DNA from: Bugulina stolonifera | Taxonomy: Eukaryota; Bryozoa; Gymnolaemata; Cheilostomatida; Bugulidae | Length of the DNA: 64,000 bases | NCBI GenBank assembly: GCA_935421135.1 | Contig: OW285191.1 | Span: 7,759,504-7,823,503 of the forward strand | Reading direction: 5' to 3' | Shown: one piece after another, positions 56,601 to 64,000 of the stretch | Numbering within the stretch: the stretch's first letter is position 1 | Layout: each line of letters begins with the position of its first letter | Made by a program: the position numbers and the translations under genes | Notes under the pieces: generated by a model | Database searches by the model: none | Seen by the model: only the letters and a program-made list of their open reading frames with translations | Told to the model about the DNA's origin: nothing

Positions 56601-57435
56601 GCAAATTGTTAAATAAATTTCTGGCATTTGCTGGGCATTCTCTATATAGCGGTGCATTGGAAATATGCAGTTCTGTGAGTTTATCAAGGCTCGCCAGTAT
56701 TCTATCACCTGCAGAGAAAATGTGTGACTCATCAAAATCAATCATTTGAATGTGTTGCAGAGGAGACAGGTAGTCGACGCTCAAATCTTGACAGTCTTTT
56801 GCTTCCAAACCAAAACCTTTGAGCTGAAGTCTTTCTAAGCTAGTGAGATTTTTGAACTCGTGTCCGATTGTGGTCTTATCTACACTGCAACTCATCAACG
56901 GGTTGTATGAAAACTCCATCCGTCTGACATGTCGAATATTTGGGAATATATTTAGTGGAAACTTATCAAATTGATTTCTTGGAAAATAAAACTCGGCAAT
57001 TTTGTTGTTGGCAGAAAAAAGTATATTTGGAAGTGCGGATATTTGAGAACTTGTGATATTGATTTTCTTGAGGTTTGCCTGATGTGAAAACGTCTGTGGA
57101 GCCAAAGATGTGACATTCTTGCCAATAATTTTTATTTCTTTAAGATACGGCAAATGTTGGAATATAGCCATATCTAATTTAACTGGTGGTCCATTATAAG
57201 TAAGGAATAGATATCTCGTTTGGCTTGTTAGTTCATGTGGAACTACTTCACTCGGGTTTGTAGTAGTGCATACAGCTACCCTAGAATCGCACTGTAGGCA
57301 TTCAGCAATGTTACACAGTCCAGTCTTGCAAACACGGTCTCCTGTATCACAGGGGCGCTGGTCAGTTGCAAAAGGAAATGACATAACCAGTATGATGACG
57401 AGGAAGCGTGAAGGTACCCAGAATTGAGACTGCAT
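53631..57435 (-). CDS. Toll-like receptor, four coding exons
   Basis: Exons 57,435-55,087, 54,816-54,657, 54,249-54,113 and 53,810-53,631 join in phase to 941 residues. Residues 1-25 are a signal peptide (FLVIILVMSFPFA). Many leucine-rich repeats follow to about 630 (for example MQHLDLSNNLIGYIPSYLF), then a cysteine cap (NPLTCSCDSYVKKW ... IRCSPPEL). The membrane helix is at about 689-712 (MIIILTLIGGFLVSLAIAL). The TIR domain starts at about 745: box 1 YDALVSYNS in exon 1, box 2 RDSTPG in exon 2, and a VWRKVKNF box-3-like site in exon 4. A single C-terminal cap suggests the vertebrate-like layout. The receptor senses microbial ligands and signals through TIR adaptors (family knowledge). An acceptor directly before the ATG implies a 5' UTR intron. 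Confidence 0.9.
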
Positions 57436-60400
57436 CTGAAAGTAAAAGATTTTATTAGAGTAAAAATCATTGACTCTACCACAAGTAGTAACTGTTATTT
57501 ACAGATATTGTGTTCTAATAAGTTCATGCAGTCAATTGAAAGGAGTTGAGGTTTTTCTTCGAATTACTCTTTGTACTAAGCCCTCTGAATTATACATTAC
57601 AACGCAAATTTGATTGCGGAGAGAGTTTCAGAAAATACAAAATCCTAAAAACTAATGCATGTATATGTTCATTGTACATTCTAATTGCATGCATATTGCG
57701 TATTCAAGAGAAGGTAGGCAAATCCATAAAAGTCAAACCATTTAATATGCTGTATATTGGCGAGTTTGGTCATCTTTTATATGTGATATCTCTTGTTGCA
57801 AGAAAATTATTTATTATACCCAACACATCTATGGGACCTGTCTAACTACCACTGTAGACATAACCATTGCCGCTACAACAAATTAGCAGCTTTAAAAAAG
57901 GAAGCTTGGTCTGTGCACAGTACATTTATGAGTACTGAGCCAACTGCACACAAAGAAGTACTTTCTGGCTACCTTGCTATATAGCAGGTGTATTTGGGGT
58001 GCAAAAAAATAATAGCTAAACCCGATAGTGAAACATCATCTAGATAAGCGATTATAAATAATATACAAGACTGCATAGTTATCTGCACATACATGTAGGT
58101 TTTGACATGCGCAGTCTAACTGGTCAGCTGTCTGTTTAAGGTGGACTGTACTGAAATTTTGAGGTAACAAGCTGAATACACTATTAGACAGCCTAGTAGC
58201 AGCTGGACAAGTTAGCACCATACCAGCTGGGATACATGTTGCCATCATGGGTCTCAGTTCTGTTCTGCATCTTTGCTGGGAGTGAATGCCAGACCCCGCA
58301 TTTTGATTTTCTTTGTAGCCTACTAGGAAAATCACAAAACAGTTTGGATATATTTGTAGAGGTACATAGTTAGTTTAGTAAAAGACATTCAGAAATTTTC
58401 AGTACAGTCCAACTTTAACTCTATGTATGTATGTTAGAGTAATTCAATTGAATGCTTCATCTTTGGATATGAATGAGCTGCCATGTATCATAACTTCCTT
58501 GTAAATAAAACATTGAAGTCAGTAAAAGGATTGTCATTACAATATTTGCTGTTTGGCTATTAATCTACTGCACTGATAAGCAAGTGAAAGGAGTAGTTTA
58601 CAGACGGGTGTTGAGTCAGTAATAATATACACTGCAGCTAGATGTGTGGGTGTGTCAGCCCAACCTTTTGTCAAATTTTGTCATTTTATTGGAGGGTGTA
58701 GAAGGAAAATATCTCAGTCCCAGATGAGAAATGTGATAATTATGAAACAATCATCAACTACCACCAATCCTTACCAGCTATAATATAAGAATGATAATAT
58801 ACATGCAGTGGCTACTAGTACTACTAGTATTTGTGCTCTAGTTGTAGCTGGAAGGCACGATTTTTACCTATTTTTCACCTATTTTTCGAGCTCAATAAAG
58901 ATGTGTGTTGAACAGTGAAGTGCACTTGTACATTGTAGCTATTGCAGACTGCTTTTTAACATTATAGGAAATATAATGCTAGTAAATAGAGCCATAACAC
59001 TTATAATTAATAAAAAAATACCACAGAAATAATCACACAACCATAATTTTGCAGCAGATCACACTATGAACAATCATGATTGAAAAATGTGAGGTGGTCT
59101 TAAACTTTTGGTAGGCAATGTAGTTTCCAACCAGTTTTGAGACCCACACAAGTAGCAGCATAGCCAAGTGTAATAGTTGAATTGATTGGTATTCACCTCT
59201 ATGCGCATGACTGTAATTACTGGCATATTAGATTAGTCAAGTTATTATTTGATTACCAGGGAAAAAATAATAAGTAGTAACTCATTTGATGAATTAATAA
59301 GAGAGAAATAATGTTTGCAGCAGAATATTTCTCTCTGGTATCTTCTTGTTGTGTCTTCATCAATATGCTTCTATGTAAAAGACCCATTTTTACACTATTA
59401 GAAAAAGAGCGGCTGTAATCTGGCAAGCAGGCGGCCACTAAGTAGTTAATTGGCTCATCTCAAAGGGCTCACTGGTTGGTTGCACTAACCAATGAGCTGC
59501 TTGAGGTGAGCCAAAACTACTTGGTATTGTTCATATGAGCTAATACATAAATGGCAAGCTTTGGTTTAAAATAAGTTAGGTGAAAAAAATTACCCATAGT
59601 ACCATGTTATATCTATTATGTATGACTATTTGTTTACTCACCATTGCTTAGGTTGAACTTTCTTGCTGACACTGTGCAATATAGTTATGCTAGCATACTA
59701 ACAGGTACACCTAAACATGTAGGCTGCTTGTCCCAATGCAAACTACACTTTAAGTAAGTTTAACAGTGTATTTGCTGCCTATATGAGGAAATAATGAAAC
59801 TTTTCCTGTTGGCAACAGATTAGCTTTAATTGAAAGTAATCTTCTCAATGCCAAACACACACACAGTGATTACTGGTTGAATCATCATGTAGAAGCAGGG
59901 CTATAAATATTACAGTTAGTTTGTTTGCATATACAAGACTAATTGGACAATGTATGGCAAGAATAGACCAGTATGGGATAAGGAAGATAACTGTCAAGGT
60001 AATTAGTGCTATCAATGCTAAAATACTGCACAAGGGTGTAGTTGTGTAGAGAGGACAACTTCTTGTTTTGATCCATGACATACATGTACGCCATGTAAAT
60101 CTATTGTACGTGTAAATAAAAGCCTGTGTACATAAACGCCTTTATGGGTATCATATCCATGCTACCAGTCATCTAAACCTACTATCCTGGACAGCAAACA
60201 TGGCGATTCACCCAGTTTCGCTCTAATTTGTTTTAAATGTAACATCCATCTATTGTGCACATCTAGGCTTTCATTATTATTTGCCCATTATATAAAACAG
60301 AGATAAAAATTTAAGAAATTTTCGAAATGCAAAGGGATTCTAGAACAATCTAGTTAGTCACCATGACAACAACTATAAATATTAGCAATACTTTACTAAA

Positions 60401-63354
60401 CTCTCTAGCACTTTGAGTATTAGTATGATTTGAGAAAGTGGGCTATGATGACCTCAAATAGGCGAGGGTTGGAAATGAGTACAGATTCTATTGTACATAA
60501 GGTAAAACCATTAGACTAATTGGCTTACTGCAAAACTAGGTGTGACCTTATACTGGCTTTTATAGTTAGCAACCTACTGAATTGTTAATTTTCCTAGTAG
60601 CTTAGAACAACAATACTGAAGACAATGTGAGATATTTTGCTTTTGCGCTTATCAAAAATATTTTGCAGCTAAAACATGAGGGTAAAGGATATGGCAGGCA
60701 ATAGAGTGGTTATATTTTCTAGTAGTACTAGATGGGACTAGTGACTGAAGGGAGAGATTTTCACGTAACGATATTTTAGACTCAGGCATGTTGAGTTGGA
60801 CAACCTGTATATTGTACACCTTTATATTTAGACCAAGTAGCTGCTGGAGTAGCTGCTGTGGGTGTGTATCTAGCTTGAGTTGAGCCAACAGTTACCCTGT
60901 TTAACATCTCTAAGTAGTTTTCTATTACAAGTACGAGTAGATAACTCCTAGAGGATAATTATGCAGTCACCTTAGTACGATGCGTTAATTTGTTGAAGCT
61001 ACCCTCTCTTGTAGAGAGTAGACAACTCTTGTTTTGAGATAGTAACATCTACACCATGTTTGTATTTACAGCACCACATAATGTTTGATACAGTCATAGG
61101 AATATATTATTATAGTTTATGGTACAAAAAGATGACAGTAGACACTTCCAAATAATTTTATTTTAGTGGGTCAATCATACACATGTAGATACGATACATT
61201 ACAATTTTACTACTACCACTACTATCACTGCGATCGTTACTACATAACTACTACTAGTAGAGCTACTAATGGGGCAAATATTTATGATGTCATCAGATTC
61301 AACTAATTATTAAAACATTTATTTCTAGACCCATTAATCTAGCCCTGCAGATTTAAAGACTAACAAGAAAAAGATCGCTACATGACGGAATAATAGAGGT
61401 CAGAATTGACAGTATTAGGTGGACAGCAGTAGATAGACAGCAGTAGGTGGACAGGAGTAGATGGACAGTAGTAGATGACAGCGGCAGATGGAGAGTAGTA
61501 GGACCTATATCAGCAGCAGAGACTGATGAGAACAGTGGTTGGCAGATGAAATGACTAAGGGCTGGATCACACATACTTGGTGAGTAAATAGTCTGCGGTG
61601 CCTACATGTCTTATAGTTACATGTATATTCAGCTCATAATATACATGTACGAGTATACAGTATGTAATTATTATAACTAATAAGGAATCAGGCTGATAAC
61701 CTTGGAAAGAAAAAACTATATTTTTATAATTGTTTTAAACTTGTACACTGTATATTATAGTGAGAGTCGACCTGTTAGACTCCAGGTCTAAGTGAAACTG
61801 AGGGAAGGGAACAAGAAGCCCTGAGCCAACTACAAGGGTTTATAACAAGCTTAGCATAATTTGTACAGTTTCTGTAGTAGTTTAACTATTAATTATTCAA
61901 CTAGTAAGTACTATCATAATAGAGAACTAAATTATAAATATCTTTGGATTATTAAAATATATTCCGTTCATGTGTAATATCCTTATGGCTTCATTCATAC
62001 AAACTATCTGGAATGACCCAGACTGCAACAATCAACTTTCTTCAAACTAGAAAAACAAAATAAATGGAGTTTCTCATTACCAATCTACGTTGTATATTGT
62101 ACAATAATGTGCCATAAACATAGCTGTTTACTTTCTACAAAGTAAAGGTAAAACTAAAACCATTCCTGTGTATTCTACCTTCGTAACTGAAACAATGTAT
62201 ATGTATATCTCTGTCATACCTGATAATACAAAGTCACAGATCTGTAAGGGTTAGGTTTAGGTTTAGCCAATTGCGTATATATAATAAGATTGTATTATGG
62301 AATTCTTCAACAAATACAAGTTTTTGTTATACAATTTAACATTTTTATTACATATTGCAGCACTTAAAATGTCTGTTTGTTTGTGCAAAAGAACTTATTC
62401 GCCATTGTAGTGAAACCACCTAACTGTGATTCCAGAGTCGAGCGAGGGATGACCGCACACTCCATGTTTGATGACAGAGTATAGGACTGATGACATGAAA
62501 TGATACAACAGGGCAGACAAAGAAATAAAACAACGAATAACTATCCTTCAAACTAAGAGGAGAGGTCTCGGTGGATCCTACTGACTGAAAGAGAAGAGTG
62601 TCTCTGGTTTGATAATCACTCTGACTCAAGTATGTTCTACTACTAAATTGAGTTAAAGATATTTTAGTTTTAAAGAAATCATATAATAATTTGCTGGCGT
62701 CTTCTACAAGCATGTGATTGCCGGCACTTTAAACAATATATCTTGCCTATTACGCGGAATTGTCTTTTCTTTAATAACCGCAAAACATTTGAGAAGTCAG
62801 TTCAAACTACTATATTTATTGCATAGTGTAATACACTCCAATACCCTGCAATGGTATATACAAATATTACTATAATATGTACCTCTGCAATGTTATAACT
62901 GTGCGCAACAAAATTGAAACCAATCTACATTTGCCGATAATTAGTGTCCGTACTGCAGTAGCTGATAATGTCCGTGCGTAATTGAGTTGGTTAACGCGTT
63001 TGTACACAACGTAATATTCCATATGATATCCTGGAGATTGCAAGGACGAGGGAAGACAACTTTACAATAGATTACTAATAGCTTATGTGAGTATTTATGT
63101 TTGTAACACTTATATACGACATAATAGTAACACAACTTACACGAGTAATAGTAGTAATGTATACATATGACCATGTAACACGATACCTCTTGAAAGTATG
63201 TAGCAGAACAGCATAATGTATTGTATAAGCATATGGTTTAAATACTGGCTTGAGAGACACATGGGCATAAGCAGACACCAATATGTATATCTAATTATAG
63301 TTGTAACAAAGTTTTATTACTTTTAATTAAAATATCTGACTGTTTAATTTTCAG
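57436..63354. other. Intergenic, repeat-bearing, no supported gene
   Basis: Six kilobases of AT-rich DNA. It holds a hairpin at 59,443-59,521 and two AGAG-GACAACT-type pieces near 60,044 and 61,010, related to the 96-bp units. A block at 58,185-58,290 resembles one at 50,880-50,990. A minus-strand frame at 62,420-62,713 looks somewhat coding but matches no family. Confidence 0.4.
59443..59521. repeat. Imperfect hairpin
   Basis: AGTAGTTAATTGGCTCATCT pairs with AGGTGAGCCAAAACTACT, and inside that GGTTGGTT pairs with AACCAA. Confidence 0.5.
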
Positions 63355-63453
63355 GTCCAGGCTGGAGTGTATGTAGCTGGGAATGTGAGATCAGAGCTGT
63401 TGGATCTAAGTTTACACCAGATATCAGCTCTACTTCTACTCCAGCCTTCCTGA
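63355..63453 (+). CDS. Possible last exon of an unknown gene
   Basis: The acceptor TTTAATTTTCAG ends at 63,354. In phase 0 it reads VQAGVYVAGNVRSELLDL and 14 further residues to TGA at 63,451. The leucine-rich, charged composition looks coding. No upstream exon was found within reach, and the family is unknown. Confidence 0.35.
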   Translation, partial: VQAGVYVAGNVRSELLDLSLHQISALLLLQPS

Positions 63454-64000
63454 ATCCGTCTCTCTTTCACTCTCTCTGTACACACCAAGTCTCTGTAGGG
63501 AATCTTATACTCTTACTGTCTTACTTTATGAGGGTGTTGTTATTGCCTTGTGTTGGCACATGTGTATAGTTGCAATAGCATATCATATACAGATGCCGAC
63601 ATGCAATGTGTAATTCTGTTGCATTTACTGTTGTTCTGTCTTGTAGTAAACGCAGCCTATGCTTTTACGTTGTATTATCATGACTTGTGATGGTCTGCAT
63701 TGAAGTATTTTATGTCCAGACATTCAGAAATACCTGAATATTATTACACTGATAATTGTAGCTCCGAGAGGAGGCGGGATGGAGGAGGCACCGTCATCAG
63801 AGCCCTGTGAGGTGTTCTTCTACAGGGTTTGGTAAAAACCTTTTAAGATGTAATATCTCTCTGGGGCTCTGGGTTTGATGTGGTGACATGTGGTGACAAG
63901 TGATGACAAGTAGTGAGAAGTGACGGCAAGTGATGGTACATGGCGGAAAGGAAGCTGGGAGTATCACTTCAGACACATAGCTTAGGTTAATGGTTAGAAT
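63454..64000. other. Right edge, little recognised
   Basis: An exon-like block after ATAATTGTAG at 63,759-63,768 reads PRGGGMEEAPSSEPCEVFFY and may end at a donor (TTTG|GTAAAA). At 63,880-63,950 there is a degenerate GTGATGACAAGT repeat. Confidence 0.3.

Noticed and set aside
62420..62713. 97-codon minus-strand frame, coding-like in its first half
   Set aside because: No domain, and no splice donor where composition drops; evidence too thin.

Overview
The window is animal nuclear DNA. Genes are split by GT-AG introns, and the host proteins are metazoan types: a Toll-like receptor, an ankyrin-repeat SOCS-box protein and an F-box/leucine-rich protein. The DNA is AT-rich and dense in transposable elements, and short palindromes of the TACATGTA type are common. 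An aquatic invertebrate is plausible, but the sequence alone does not fix the phylum.

Layout. (1) Positions 1 to about 8,060 hold the right-hand part of a Polinton/Maverick (adintovirus-like) element. All its genes are on the minus strand: adenain-like protease (cut by the window edge), major capsid, a pX/pVI-like small protein, minor capsid (penton-like), a chromodomain integrase broken by an in-frame stop, two small proteins, an A32/HerA-type packaging ATPase, a one-pass membrane protein and an unknown coiled-coil protein. A GC-rich (GGT/GGC)n tract follows and may be the terminal inverted repeat. The polymerase is presumably left of the window. (2) A probable plus-strand last exon lies at 8,457-8,658. 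(3) Positions 10,859-23,954 carry a minus-strand F-box/LRR-like gene. I assembled it as 12 exons with matching splice phases; its introns are full of transposons. These include a mariner relic, a LINE fragment, a TTAA-flanked element with an inverted twin outside the gene, and tandem and inverted repeats. (4) Positions 25.4-32.3 kb hold a TIR element, LTR relics and a P-element-like relic. (5) Positions 32,534-36,115 are an apparently intact PIF/Harbinger transposon with TTA target duplications, a four-exon transposase and a three-exon MADF protein. (6) Positions 38,073-43,442 are an LTR retrotransposon with gag and an aspartic protease but no reverse transcriptase or integrase. Its protease frame runs on into tandem repeats and a zinc-finger-like region. 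(7) Positions 45,949-48,476 carry the ankyrin/SOCS-box gene, with a 538-bp near-perfect palindrome just upstream. (8) Positions 53,631-57,435 carry a four-coding-exon Toll-like receptor. (9) The rest is mostly repeat-rich intergenic DNA, with a possible plus-strand last exon at 63,355-63,453.

Functionally, the Polinton block is a virion-building module: capsid, protease and packaging. The host genes are a pattern-recognition receptor and two likely ubiquitin-ligase substrate adaptors. Several usable genes are visible only after splicing, or at the window edge, and are not single long reading frames.
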